This document shows, piece by piece, positions 44,077 through 52,430 of a DNA stretch of 64,000 nucleotides; the stretch's first letter is position 1; each line of letters begins with the position of its first letter. The stretch comes from Actomonas aquatica. GTDB lineage: Bacteria > Verrucomicrobiota > Verrucomicrobiia > Opitutales > Opitutaceae. A program made the position numbers and the translations under genes. The notes beneath the pieces are model-generated. The model was not told the origin of the DNA, searched no databases, and was given only the letters and a program-made list of their open reading frames with translations. The stretch spans positions 2,170,001-2,234,000 of the forward strand of contig NZ_CP139781.1 of the NCBI RefSeq assembly GCF_019679435.2, written 5' to 3'.

Positions 44077-45486
44077 ATGTCCGAATCTTCTCCCTCCTCT
44101 TTCGACGTGCTCGTCATCGGCGCTGGTCCCGGTGGCTACGTCTGCGCCTTCCGCGCCGCTCAGCTCGGCCTCAAGGTCGCCCTCATTGAAAAGCGTTCCA
44201 CCCTCGGTGGCACCTGCCTCAACGTCGGCTGCATTCCCAGCAAGGCGCTGCTCGCTTCCTCCGAGCACTTCGCCTTCAACCAACACCACGCCGCCGAACA
44301 CGGCATCAAGCTCGACAACCTGTCCATCGACGTGGGCGCCATGCTCAAGAAGAAGGAAGACATCGTCGGCAAGATGACCGGCGGTCTCGCCGGCCTCGCC
44401 AAAGCCCGCAAGGTCACCGTCCTCAACGGCACCGCTTCCTTCATCGACGCCAAGACTGTCGCTGTAGCCGGGGTCGATGACCCCGGTTCGTCCACCACGG
44501 TCACCGCGCGTCACATCGTCATCGCCACCGGCTCCGCGCCGGTCGAGCTGCCCTTCCTCAAATTCGACGGCGAGACCATCGTCTCCTCCGATCACGCCAT
44601 CTCCTTCACCGCCGTGCCCGAGAAACTCGTGGTCGTCGGCGGCGGCGCCATCGGCCTCGAACTCGGCTCCGTCTGGGCTCGCCTCGGCGCCGATGTCACC
44701 GTCGTGGAATTCCTGCCGCAGATCGCCGGCGCCGCCGACAAAGACGTCGTGCGCAACTTCACCCGCATCCTCAAGGCCCAGGGCCTGAAGATCGAGGTGA
44801 ACGCCAGGGTCACTGGTTTCAAAGACGGTGTGCTGACCGCCGAGCGCGACGGCAAGACCCTCGAATTCCCCGCCGACAAGGTGCTCGTTTCAGTCGGTCG
44901 CCGCCCCTACGCCGATGGCCTCGGCCTCGACAAAGCTGGCGTCGAACTCACCGACAAGAAGCGCATCAAGGTCGACGCCAAGCTCAAGACCACCGCCGAG
45001 GGCATCTACGCCATCGGTGACGTCGTCGACGGTCCCATGCTCGCCCACAAGGCCGAAGAAGACGGTGCCGCCGTCGCCGAATGGATCGCCGGCAAAGCCG
45101 GTCACATCAATTGGGACCTCATGCCGGCCATCATCTACACCGATCCCGAGATCGCCACCGTGGGTATGGGCGAAGACGCCGCCAAGGCCGCGGGCAAGAA
45201 GGTGAATGTCGGCAAGTTCAACTTTGCCGCCAACGCCCGCGCCCACGCCAACGACGGTGCGGACGGTTTTGTGAAGATCATCGCCGACGCCGAGACCGAC
45301 AAAATCCTCGGCGCCCAGATCCTCGGCAAAAACGCCGGTGAACTCATCAGCGAAGTGGTCACGCACATGGAATACGGCGGCAGCGCCGAGGACCTCGCCC
45401 GCACCATCCACGCCCACCCCACCATGAGTGAGGCCGTAAAGGAAGCCGCCCTGGCCGTCAGCAAAAGCGCCATCCACGCACTGTAA
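44077..45486 (+). CDS. lpd: Dihydrolipoyl dehydrogenase (E3)
   Basis: A 469-residue FAD disulfide oxidoreductase that reoxidises the E2 lipoyl arms. The FAD motif is GAGPGGYVCA (residues 15-24). The redox disulfide is Cys47/Cys52 in GGTCLNVGCIPSK. The NAD motif is VVVGGGAIGLELGSVWARLG. The C-terminal active-site base pair is His447/Glu452 in HPTMSEAVKEA. A small insertion, AVAGVDDPGSST (about residues 129-140), is encoded by a family G palindrome (44464-44490) within a variable loop. Third gene of the complex. Confidence 0.97.
   Translation: MSESSPSSFDVLVIGAGPGGYVCAFRAAQLGLKVALIEKRSTLGGTCLNVGCIPSKALLASSEHFAFNQHHAAEHGIKLDNLSIDVGAMLKKKEDIVGKMTGGLAGLAKARKVTVLNGTASFIDAKTVAVAGVDDPGSSTTVTARHIVIATGSAPVELPFLKFDGETIVSSDHAISFTAVPEKLVVVGGGAIGLELGSVWARLGADVTVVEFLPQIAGAADKDVVRNFTRILKAQGLKIEVNARVTGFKDGVLTAERDGKTLEFPADKVLVSVGRRPYADGLGLDKAGVELTDKKRIKVDAKLKTTAEGIYAIGDVVDGPMLAHKAEEDGAAVAEWIAGKAGHINWDLMPAIIYTDPEIATVGMGEDAAKAAGKKVNVGKFNFAANARAHANDGADGFVKIIADAETDKILGAQILGKNAGELISEVVTHMEYGGSAEDLARTIHAHPTMSEAVKEAALAVSKSAIHAL
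44464..44490. repeat. Family G palindrome inside lpd
   Basis: GTAGCCGGGGTCGATGACCC-CGGTTCG: CCGGGGTC and GACCCCGG pair around GAT. It is carried in frame in a surface-loop region of lpd. Confidence 0.75.
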
Positions 45487-45522
45487 GCGCTAGAGTCGCC
45501 TATCCACGCCGGGAGCCCGTCG

Positions 45523-46380
45523 ATGCCGAATCTCTTCATCATCGCGGGCCCCAACGGCGCCGGCAAAACGACCTACGTGAAGCGCTTTCTCCCTCAGGAG
45601 ATGCGTTGTCACGAGTTCGTGAACGCCGACCTCATCGCGGCCGGTCTTTCTCCATTCGCACCGGACGCGGCGTCGTTCGCCGCCGGTCGCATCATGCTCG
45701 ACCGCGTTCGCTATCTGATCTCTCGCCGAGAAGATTTCTCGTTCGAAACCACCTTGTCCGGCCGAGCTCACGCCGCCCTACTACGTGAAGCGCTAGCGGC
45801 CGGATATTCCATCCGTTTGGATTTTCTGTGGATCCCCGATCTCAGCATCACGCGTGATCGCGTCGCGCAGCGGGTGCGCAAAGGGGGGCACCACATCCCC
45901 GAAGAGGTTCAACAACGGCGATTTCTGCTCGGCATCCGCAACCTCGCTCTGCTTTACCGACCGCTCTTGGACGAGTGGCGTCTCTACGACAACACCGTGG
46001 GAAAACCGCACCTCATCGCCCGCGAACGTGACCGCCACCTTGAAATCGTCGATGCCGGTCGCCTTGCCATCATCGAACAATCTGCCAGCGTGAGCTTTAT
46101 GTCCGGTCCCACCCACAACACCGCGGTTGAAGACCCCGCCGCCGTAAGGTTCGACGAAGAAACTCGCCGCTCGATGCGAGCCATGCGCAAGGCCTTCGCG
46201 GACGTTGTGCTGGAGAACAAGCAATGGGGCCTGCCCGTCATCCAATGGCGGGACGGCATCGGTAAAGTGGAGATACCCGCCGAACAGCTCGAACCCTTGG
46301 CTCGCCGCATCCTCGAAGTGGACGGCGATCCCCTGCCGGAAGCCGAAGAGCAGGCCCTGCTCGCGCACGTCAAAATCTAA
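45523..46380 (+). CDS. Zeta-toxin-like P-loop kinase with C-terminal extension
   Basis: A 285-residue protein. The Walker A motif is AGPNGAGKTT (residues 8-17). Then come VNADLIAAGLSPFAP, FSFETTLSG (substrate-site lid of zeta/ATPase-like kinases), RVAQRVRKGGHHIPEEVQQRR and YDN. These fit the 'predicted ABC-type ATPase'/zeta family, whose classic members phosphorylate UDP-GlcNAc. Residues about 195-285 form an extra tail containing RRSMRAMRKAFADVVLENKQ and LPVIQWRDGIGKVEIP. Short separate proteins with this 'x-WRDGKV-x-IP' style often sit next to such kinases in other bacteria, so this may be a fused partner. It starts 36 bases after lpd. Confidence 0.75.
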   Translation: MPNLFIIAGPNGAGKTTYVKRFLPQEMRCHEFVNADLIAAGLSPFAPDAASFAAGRIMLDRVRYLISRREDFSFETTLSGRAHAALLREALAAGYSIRLDFLWIPDLSITRDRVAQRVRKGGHHIPEEVQQRRFLLGIRNLALLYRPLLDEWRLYDNTVGKPHLIARERDRHLEIVDAGRLAIIEQSASVSFMSGPTHNTAVEDPAAVRFDEETRRSMRAMRKAFADVVLENKQWGLPVIQWRDGIGKVEIPAEQLEPLARRILEVDGDPLPEAEEQALLAHVKI

Positions 46381-46487
46381 CCTCGAACGCCCACCGGACT
46401 TCCCAGTTGGGAGCAAGGCGCCGCGGAACCACCTGGTGCCCCCGGGCACGTCGTTTTCACTCTTCACCCTTCACTCCTCACCATTCT

Positions 46488-47165
46488 TTGAAACTCCTCC
46501 TCTGGGACATCGACGGCACCCTGCTCGCCTCCGGCGGCGCGGGGATGCGCGCACTCGAAAAAGCCGTATCCACGGAATTCCTACACGGCGAACCCGCTGA
46601 CCTGACGCAGATTGATTGGGCCGGCCGCACCGACCGTTGGATCGCCGAGGCCATCTTTGCCCAATATGGCATCGAGCACACCCCGGAGCACGTTACACGT
46701 CTGCTCGACACCTACATCGGCAACCTGCCCGACTACCTCGAACGCCTCTCGACCGTGCTCCCCGGCATTCCGGAGATCCTGACCGCCGTCGACCAACGCG
46801 ACGACATCCACCAGGGCCTGCTCACCGGCAATCTCGAGCGCGGCGCAGAAACCAAGCTCGGCCACTTCGACCTCTGGCGACACTTCGCCTTCGGCGCATT
46901 CGCCGACGACAGTCCGCGTCGCAACGACCTCGGCCCACACGCCCTGCGGCGCGCGACGACCCACACCGGCATCACCTTCGATCCGGCCAACGTCTGGATC
47001 ATCGGCGACACCCCGCACGACATTGCCTGCGGCAAAGTCATCGGCGCCCGCACCCTCGCGGTTGCGACCGGTCATCACTCGCGCGAAGAACTCGCCGCCC
47101 ACCAACCCGACGCCCTGCTCAACGACTTCGCCGATCCCGCCACCTTCTGGACGCTTTTGAGTTAA
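46488..47165 (+). CDS. HAD-superfamily hydrolase
   Basis: A 225-residue phosphatase-type protein. Motif I is LLLWDIDGTLL with the two catalytic aspartates, motif II is in GLLTGN, and motif IV is WIIGDTPHDIACGK. The helical cap (about 18-85) fits subclass I (phosphoglycolate phosphatase-like). The substrate is unknown. The start is a TTG at 46488, which is the first codon before motif I; upstream frame is repeat-like (TTCACTCTTCACCCTTCACT). The stop overlaps the end of the convergent secreted-protein gene by four bases. Confidence 0.82.
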   Translation: MKLLLWDIDGTLLASGGAGMRALEKAVSTEFLHGEPADLTQIDWAGRTDRWIAEAIFAQYGIEHTPEHVTRLLDTYIGNLPDYLERLSTVLPGIPEILTAVDQRDDIHQGLLTGNLERGAETKLGHFDLWRHFAFGAFADDSPRRNDLGPHALRRATTHTGITFDPANVWIIGDTPHDIACGKVIGARTLAVATGHHSREELAAHQPDALLNDFADPATFWTLLS

Positions 47166-48166
47166 AGTGCGCTGTCACGACCACGGCCTCGTTCAAACCG
47201 GCTGCGCATGTGATCAATCCACTCGGCCGGGCCATGCAATTGCTCCAACGCTGCGAGGTGATCCAGGAACGATTCATCCTTCACGACTAGCGCTGTCGTT
47301 AGGATCTCTTCACCCAAATGAATCTCGGATTCATCAACCGGAAGCAGTTCATCTGATTCGAGTTTTTTGAGCCTCTGCGCCTCGCGTTCCGCGTGGGCGC
47401 TAAGGCAGCGATGCAGATAAGCTAGTGCATCTTCCCGCGAGACCCCGGCCGCCCATGCCACCGGAGAAAAATCCAGCCTCACCGTCAGACGGTCTGGCAA
47501 AAGCGTTCCTTGGTGAGCGAGAACGTGTATTCGAGAAAGCAAGACCTCGGTGAGGCGCCAGTCATCGCTGTCCGCCAGCAGTCCATATTGGTCGGCGGAC
47601 ACTCGCTCAAACCTCACCGTTCGATCCTTCCATTCCGGCCAAGGGACAAAGCCGATCCATCGCCGAAAAAACGACTGCCACCGCGAGCCCCAAGCGGGCA
47701 CCTCCACGCACTCCATTTTCAGGCCGGAAAATACCCGCTCAATCACGCCCAGCACTTCCGAGTCATCGGGCCGATCCATCAGGAACGGCGACAAGTCCGT
47801 CTCCATGGCCGAAACTTCAACGAACCGTGCTTCGGCGTTCAGCGCTTGCTGGCTGTCTGGATGGAAGAGTTCGAAGCCTCCACTCCATCGTTTCGTGAGA
47901 AAGAAGATCCCAGCACTGTCACCAGGCCACAATTGCAGTCTGGGATCGGCGTGAACCATCAACGACGATTCCCCCTCCCCCTTGAGCCACCGCTCCACCC
48001 GCACCACCCCCTCCTTTCCCGACATCTCACAGGTGCCAACCACTATGACGTCCGCAAGTTCACGGAGTTCTCCCAGGGTCATGCGCCCCCAGTCGGTCGC
48101 CCGAGCTGGGATCAGCCCGCAAGCGAACATGACCAGCCAACTGACCCGTTGTCTCCATCGCTGCAT
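47162..48166 (-). CDS. Secreted hypothetical protein
   Basis: A 334-residue protein with an N-terminal signal (VSWLVMFACGLIPARA). An early LGELRELADVIVVGTCEMSG followed by VVRVERWLKGEG is a pattern seen in exported proteins of unknown function with an OB/beta-type domain. The C-terminal third is helical and charged. The family is not recognised. Only one base separates its start from the stop of the upstream DUF1684 gene, so they form a pair. Codon use is less GC-biased than in core genes nearby. Confidence 0.6.
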   Translation of the reverse strand: MQRWRQRVSWLVMFACGLIPARATDWGRMTLGELRELADVIVVGTCEMSGKEGVVRVERWLKGEGESSLMVHADPRLQLWPGDSAGIFFLTKRWSGGFELFHPDSQQALNAEARFVEVSAMETDLSPFLMDRPDDSEVLGVIERVFSGLKMECVEVPAWGSRWQSFFRRWIGFVPWPEWKDRTVRFERVSADQYGLLADSDDWRLTEVLLSRIHVLAHQGTLLPDRLTVRLDFSPVAWAAGVSREDALAYLHRCLSAHAEREAQRLKKLESDELLPVDESEIHLGEEILTTALVVKDESFLDHLAALEQLHGPAEWIDHMRSRFERGRGRDSAL

Positions 48167-48167
48167 C

Positions 48168-48806
48168 TCAATCGTGCCAGCGTTTCTCGCCGGCTTCGAT
48201 GGCTAGATCCAAGTAGTCCTCGTCGCGCGGGATCGCGCAGCCGTAGGCCGGTGAGTAGGCGCACCACGGGCTGTAGGCGCGGTTGAAATCGATCGTGTAG
48301 ACGTGGTCCGGGTCGGGGTTAAATTCGAAGTCGAGGTAGCGCCCCACTTCGTAGGTCGAGTCGCCGGTCGTGCGATCGGTGAACCAGATGCTGTAATAAA
48401 AGCCCGGACCATGGGCCATGCGGTAAACCCGCACGGTGTGGGTCTCGCCCTCGCGCTCAAAGCTCAGGAATCCGTAGAGGTGTCCCTTCCGCTCGCGCCC
48501 CTTGGTGTCAGAAATCGTCACCGGCTCCAGTTCCGGATAAACCGTCAGCGTGCTTTCGAACACCCACGCCGGATCCGGCGCGAAGTAGTGCAGCGGCGCA
48601 AAGTCCACCGGGTGCTTTTCCAAGTTGAAGGGCGACGACGCGTCATCACGCATCCACACATCCTTCTCCGCCCGAGCCGCCAGCACCGCCTCCGCCGTCC
48701 ACGGCGCGTCCTCCTCGCCCCGTAAACCAACAACCATACACAGTAGCATAACAAGGGAGGCGACATGGCGTGCAGGGCGGCAATGCATCGCTCGATTCAA
48801 CCTCAT
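48168..48806 (-). CDS. DUF1684 secreted protein
   Basis: A 212-residue exported protein with signal VASLVMLLCMVVGLRG. DUF1684 features are ARAEKDVWMRDDASSPF, LHYFAPDPAWVF, LYGFLSFEREGE, IWFTDRTTGDSTYEVGRYLD and the highly conserved YTIDFNRAYSPWCAYSPAYG. The function of the family is unknown; the last segment with paired Cys/Tyr is invariant in members. An internal ATG (MHCRPARHV, six residues in) is an alternative start. It is divergent from, and its 5' end overlaps the upstream part of, the HEAT-repeat gene frame. Confidence 0.82.
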   Translation of the reverse strand: MRLNRAMHCRPARHVASLVMLLCMVVGLRGEEDAPWTAEAVLAARAEKDVWMRDDASSPFNLEKHPVDFAPLHYFAPDPAWVFESTLTVYPELEPVTISDTKGRERKGHLYGFLSFEREGETHTVRVYRMAHGPGFYYSIWFTDRTTGDSTYEVGRYLDFEFNPDPDHVYTIDFNRAYSPWCAYSPAYGCAIPRDEDYLDLAIEAGEKRWHD

Positions 48807-48896
48807 TCGAGGAGGTGGTCAATCGGGCTTCGCCAAGCCTTGATATCGATCAGAAAACGTATCGCACCGCCCGGCCAAGGCCCGATACTGCGCAGG

Positions 48897-50054
48897 ATGA
48901 TTCGGAAAGGCCGACTCCCCGGATTGATCATCCGCACAATTTTGCGGCTCTTCGCCATCGGCTCACTCAGCACCGTCGGTCACACCGCCCCGAACGGACA
49001 GAGCCCTGAGCACATGGCGATGCTCTCCTACGCCTCCTTGGATCACATTCAGTGGGGTGAACCGAACCGCGGCATGACCTTGGGCATCGAGGATATCGAA
49101 ACCTCGGTAACGTTTCCGCTCTCCCCCGTAATCACTATCCATCTGGCAAATCAAACTGACGAAACCATCTCCAATCTCATGAGGCAACGCGCCTCGTTCA
49201 TCGTGGAGATCGATGGTGTCATGTATGGGGAATCGTCGATGGGTGGCGCGATCGGTCAGTTGCGGCCAAGAGAGACATGGGGGCCGTATTATCTCTCCAC
49301 TCAGTATTTCAAGCGCATAGCCCCCGCCAAGCGAGGGGTCCATGACCCCGACGCGCCTGCACTGACCCTCACTTCCGGCCACCACATTCTGCGCGTTCAT
49401 TTTGGCCACATGAACTCGGTGGTGAGTCCACCGATCGCTATCGAGATTACTATGGTCCCCTATCCGGAAGCCGAGGCCGCAATCGAATTCTCTCAAGCGC
49501 TGCGCAGTTCCAATCAGGATCGTCGTCGTGACGCCGCGCTGCGAACCGGCGAACTCCGCGTCCGTGGCGCTATCCCTGCCCTCATTGATACGTTGGCGGA
49601 TCGCGATCCCACCACCCGCCGTTATGCGGCGACCTCTCTCGGCCAGATCGGCGACCGAGCCGCGTCGGAAACCGCCCTGCGTCAGAGCCTGAACGATCCA
49701 TCGATGGAGGTTGTTTTCGCCGCCGCCGAAGCGCTGGTTTCCTGTGGAGTCCCGCTCGATACCGCCTGGATCGAACCCGTTATCCGCTCCGAGGAGTCGA
49801 TATTTCAGAACGCTATCTGGCTCATTCGCCGCCACGCCGGAGAGGCTGCCGTGCCCGCGCTGATCCGCTGTCTGGATCCCAACGACCCGAAGGTATCAAG
49901 CTACTATAACTATACCTTGGTCTGGCAAATCGGTGCCTGCGGCGGCCCCAGCTATCGGTTCAACCACGACTTCGACGGGAAGGGCACGCCGGAGCAAGTA
50001 GAGGAAAACCGTCAGACCCTCAGCCGGCTGATAGCGCTTCTATCCGAGTCCTGA
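48897..50054 (+). CDS. Secreted HEAT-repeat protein
   Basis: A 385-residue protein when started at ATG 48897, which gives a signal-like LIIRTILRLFAIGSLSTVGH. The middle (about 45-200) is a beta-rich part of unknown type. The C-terminal part carries HEAT/PBS-lyase repeats: RRDAALRTGELRVRGAIPAL, RRYAATSLGQIGDRAASETA, VVFAAAEALVSCGVPLDTAW. Such repeats mediate protein contacts. Residues about 146-153 (KRGVHDPDA) are encoded by a family G-like palindrome. Base composition is lower in GC than surrounding genes. An open frame continues upstream to 48765. Confidence 0.65.
   Translation: MIRKGRLPGLIIRTILRLFAIGSLSTVGHTAPNGQSPEHMAMLSYASLDHIQWGEPNRGMTLGIEDIETSVTFPLSPVITIHLANQTDETISNLMRQRASFIVEIDGVMYGESSMGGAIGQLRPRETWGPYYLSTQYFKRIAPAKRGVHDPDAPALTLTSGHHILRVHFGHMNSVVSPPIAIEITMVPYPEAEAAIEFSQALRSSNQDRRRDAALRTGELRVRGAIPALIDTLADRDPTTRRYAATSLGQIGDRAASETALRQSLNDPSMEVVFAAAEALVSCGVPLDTAWIEPVIRSEESIFQNAIWLIRRHAGEAAVPALIRCLDPNDPKVSSYYNYTLVWQIGACGGPSYRFNHDFDGKGTPEQVEENRQTLSRLIALLSES
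49331..49353. repeat. Family G-like palindrome inside the HEAT-repeat gene
   Basis: GCGAGGGGTCCATGACCCCG: GGGGTC and GACCCC pair around CAT, the same core arms as in lpd. It is in frame. Confidence 0.55.
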
Positions 50055-50142
50055 TCCCGCTCTCGCTCGGCAAGAGGTTCCAGGCGAAGGGCCCCGTTTT
50101 TTCGTGTCTTTCGTGTTTTTCGTGGTTTCTCCTTTTTGCCCC

Positions 50143-50583
50143 ATGTCCCAGACCTTCTCCATCGCCATTGGATCCGACCACGCCGGTTTTGCCTACAAGG
50201 GCAAGATCATCGAAATGCTCCTCGCCGAGGGCCACACCGTGAAAGACATGGGCACCTACTCGCCCGAGTCCTGCGACTACCCCGACTGGATCCGCCCCGT
50301 CGCCGAAGCCGTCGCCCGCGGTGAGTTTCAACGCGGCATCGTGCTCGGCGGTTCTGGCAACGGCGAAGCCATCGTCGCCAACCGCGTTAAAGGCGTGCGC
50401 TGCGGCCTCTGCTGGAACGAACAGGTCGCCACCTGGAACCGCTCCCACAACGACGGCAACGTGCTCTCCCTCGGCGAACGCACCGTCACCGTCGAAGAGG
50501 CCCTGCACATCGTCAAAGTCTGGCTCGCCACCGAGTTCGAAGGCGGCCGCCACATCAAGCGCATCGAAAAGATCGACGCCTGA
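50143..50583 (+). CDS. rpiB: Ribose-5-phosphate isomerase B
   Basis: A 146-residue RpiB/LacAB-family isomerase interconverting ribose 5-phosphate and ribulose 5-phosphate. The N-terminus SIAIGSDHAGFAYKGKI carries the conserved Asp-His. The anion-hole loop reads VLGGSGNGEAIVANRVKGVR. Here Gly-Asn-Gly-Glu replaces the Thr-Gly-Ile-Gly of E. coli RpiB, as in actinobacterial RpiB where a Glu rather than a Cys is the catalytic base. The C-terminal RHIKRIEKID is typical. A Family D-like phrase (TTTCGTGTTTTTCGTGG) precedes the start. A strong terminator follows. Confidence 0.92.
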   Translation: MSQTFSIAIGSDHAGFAYKGKIIEMLLAEGHTVKDMGTYSPESCDYPDWIRPVAEAVARGEFQRGIVLGGSGNGEAIVANRVKGVRCGLCWNEQVATWNRSHNDGNVLSLGERTVTVEEALHIVKVWLATEFEGGRHIKRIEKIDA

Positions 50584-50613
50584 GCGCCGCTTCTTCGTCC
50601 ACCCCTCTCCTTC

Positions 50614-50641
50614 GCGCCGGTCTGCCGCCGGCGCTTTTTTT
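50614..50641 (+). terminator. Intrinsic terminator after rpiB
   Basis: GCGCCGG (50614-50620) pairs with CCGGCGC (50628-50634) and is followed by seven T residues (50635-50641). Confidence 0.88.
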
Positions 50642-50711
50642 GGCCCCGCTCCGTCGCCACGCGACCGTCGTGGCCCCCTTGCGCCACCGCCAACGCACGT
50701 TAGTCTGTAGT

Positions 50712-51347
50712 ATGAAAACGACGACCGCCCGGCTCGCCGGCCACCACTACCTGCACCTGCCGGGGTCCGATCCCGGCGCGCCGCCGCTCCTCCTCCTCCA
50801 CGGCACCGGCGGCACCGAACGCGACCTCGTCTCCCTCGCCCAGCGCCTCTCCCCCGGGTCAACCCTGCTCAGCCCCCGCGGCAACGTCTCCGAAAACGGC
50901 GCCAACCGTTTCTTCCGTCGCTTCGCCGAGGGCGTCTTCGACTACGACGACGTGCGCGCCCGAACCGACGCGCTCGCCGAGTTCATCAGCGCAGCCTGCA
51001 CCCAACTCGACATCGCGCAGAACCGCCTGCTGGCCTTCGGCTTTTCCAACGGCGCCAACATCGGTGCGACGCTTCTCCAGCGACAGCCCACCGCCCTCGC
51101 CGGTGGCATCCTGCTCCGCCCAATGGTGGTGCTCGATGAACCCGCCGCGCCCGATTCACTCACCGGCAAATCCGTCCTGCTCGCCAACGGCACCTTCGAT
51201 CCGATCATCCCCGCAGATCACCCCGAACGTCTGGCCAAACTACTCGCCGCCGGCGGCGCCACCGTGCAACGCCACACCAGCGCCGCCAGCCACAACCTGA
51301 CCCCGGCCGACCTCGAGGCCGCCACCGCTTTCCTCGAGTCACTCTAA
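50712..51347 (+). CDS. Alpha/beta-hydrolase carboxylesterase
   Basis: A 211-residue phospholipase/carboxylesterase-type hydrolase. The oxyanion region is LLLLHGTGGTERD. The nucleophile elbow is GFSNGA (Ser near residue 103). The catalytic Asp is in ANGTFDPIIP (near 161), and the His is in ASHNLTPAD (near 195). Size and order match the small YpfH/carboxylesterase 2 family acting on short acyl esters. It is cytoplasmic, with no signal peptide. It lies 70 bases after the rpiB terminator, so it is a separate unit. Confidence 0.88.
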   Translation: MKTTTARLAGHHYLHLPGSDPGAPPLLLLHGTGGTERDLVSLAQRLSPGSTLLSPRGNVSENGANRFFRRFAEGVFDYDDVRARTDALAEFISAACTQLDIAQNRLLAFGFSNGANIGATLLQRQPTALAGGILLRPMVVLDEPAAPDSLTGKSVLLANGTFDPIIPADHPERLAKLLAAGGATVQRHTSAASHNLTPADLEAATAFLESL

Positions 51348-51564
51348 GATCTCGTCCGGTCTTCCCCCAAACCCGGCGCCCCACAAACGGGCCCGAAAAA
51401 ACGACGTCAAAAAAGCCTCCAATCGGATCCCCGACTCGTCCCGGGACTGTCCATCAATTAACCACTCCTTTGGCCGCGCCTTGGCTTCGCGTTTCTTCGC
51501 GTCCTTCGCGGTTGAAAACCTACATCGCAGTCTCGCGGCTCGCTCCGCCTTCACCGCTCTCCCC

Positions 51565-52245
51565 ATGAAAGTCACCTACTACGGCCACTCCGCCTTCCTC
51601 GTTGAAACCGCGCATCATCGCATCCTGATCGACCCCTTCCTCTCGGGTAACCCGTCCGCGCCGATCTCCGTCGATGAAGCCAAATGCGACTACATCCTGC
51701 TGACCCACGCCCACAGCGACCACAGCGCCGATGCCGAAGCCATCGCCACCGCCAACAACGCCACCATCGTCGCCAACTTTGAGATCGCCGAATACTACGC
51801 CGCCAAGGGCCTCACCACCCACGGCATGAACCCCGGCGGCGGCTTCAATTTCCCCTTCGGCCGCGTCACCCTCACGATCGCCTTCCACACCTCCAGCTTC
51901 GACAGTGAATCCCCCGCCATCTACGGCGGCGTGCCCTGCGGCATCGTCATCGAAGCCGACGGTCAACGCCTCTACCACGCCGGCGACACCGCGCTCTTCA
52001 GCGACATGCAGCTCATCGGTCGCCGCGGCCTCGACCTCGCCCTCGTCCCCATCGGTGACAACTTCACGATGGGACCGACCGACGCGCTCGACGCCCTCGA
52101 TTACCTGAAGCCAAAGCTCGCCGTGCCGATCCACTACAACACCTGGCCGCCCATCGCTCAGGACGCCGATGCCTGGGCCCGCGCCGCCGGCGACCGCGGC
52201 CGCCCGGTCAAGGTCATGCAACCCGGCGACACGCTGGAACTCTGA
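51565..52245 (+). CDS. UPF0173 metal-dependent hydrolase (beta-lactamase fold)
   Basis: A 226-residue metallo-beta-lactamase-fold protein of the UPF0173/YtkL group. It starts MKVTYYGHSAFLVETAHHRI. The metal motif is LLTHAHSDHSADAEAIA (HxHxDH), with further ligands in AFHTSSF, YHAGDTALFSDM and VPIHYNTWPPI. The physiological substrate is unknown. Upstream is a repeat-like phrase (TTCGCGTCCTTCGCGGTTGA, 51498-51517). It is followed by two inverted repeats before a convergent gene. Confidence 0.92.
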   Translation: MKVTYYGHSAFLVETAHHRILIDPFLSGNPSAPISVDEAKCDYILLTHAHSDHSADAEAIATANNATIVANFEIAEYYAAKGLTTHGMNPGGGFNFPFGRVTLTIAFHTSSFDSESPAIYGGVPCGIVIEADGQRLYHAGDTALFSDMQLIGRRGLDLALVPIGDNFTMGPTDALDALDYLKPKLAVPIHYNTWPPIAQDADAWARAAGDRGRPVKVMQPGDTLEL

Positions 52246-52260
52246 CCCGCCCCAAACGCA

Positions 52261-52420
52261 GTCGGGCGTAAAGCCCGACCCACAACCAGCAACGCAACCT
52301 CATTGTGGGTCGGGCTTTACGCCCGACATCGAGAGTATCCTCAGGTAGGGTCGGACCGCCGGGCCGACCGCTGCCTTGCCCCTCGGCCGTAGCGGCGGGC
52401 CCGGCGGTCCCGCCCTACCT
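52261..52420. repeat. Two adjacent inverted repeats (family A plus a B-related long hairpin)
   Basis: The first is a family A palindrome with perfect 24-base arms (52261-52284 and 52304-52327) and a 19-base loop. The second has outer arms AGGTAGGG (52343-52350) and CCCTACCT (52413-52420) and inner arms GGACCGCCGGGCC and GGGCCCGGCGGTCC. They sit between the convergent UPF0173 and aldo/keto reductase genes and could block read-through from both sides. Confidence 0.9.
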
Positions 52421-52430
52421 TGGACGCGGC

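Noticed and set aside
52246..52430. Small RNA gene in the UPF0173/aldo-keto reductase gap
   Set aside because: The strong hairpins belong to repeat families seen elsewhere, and no promoter-like sequence was found.
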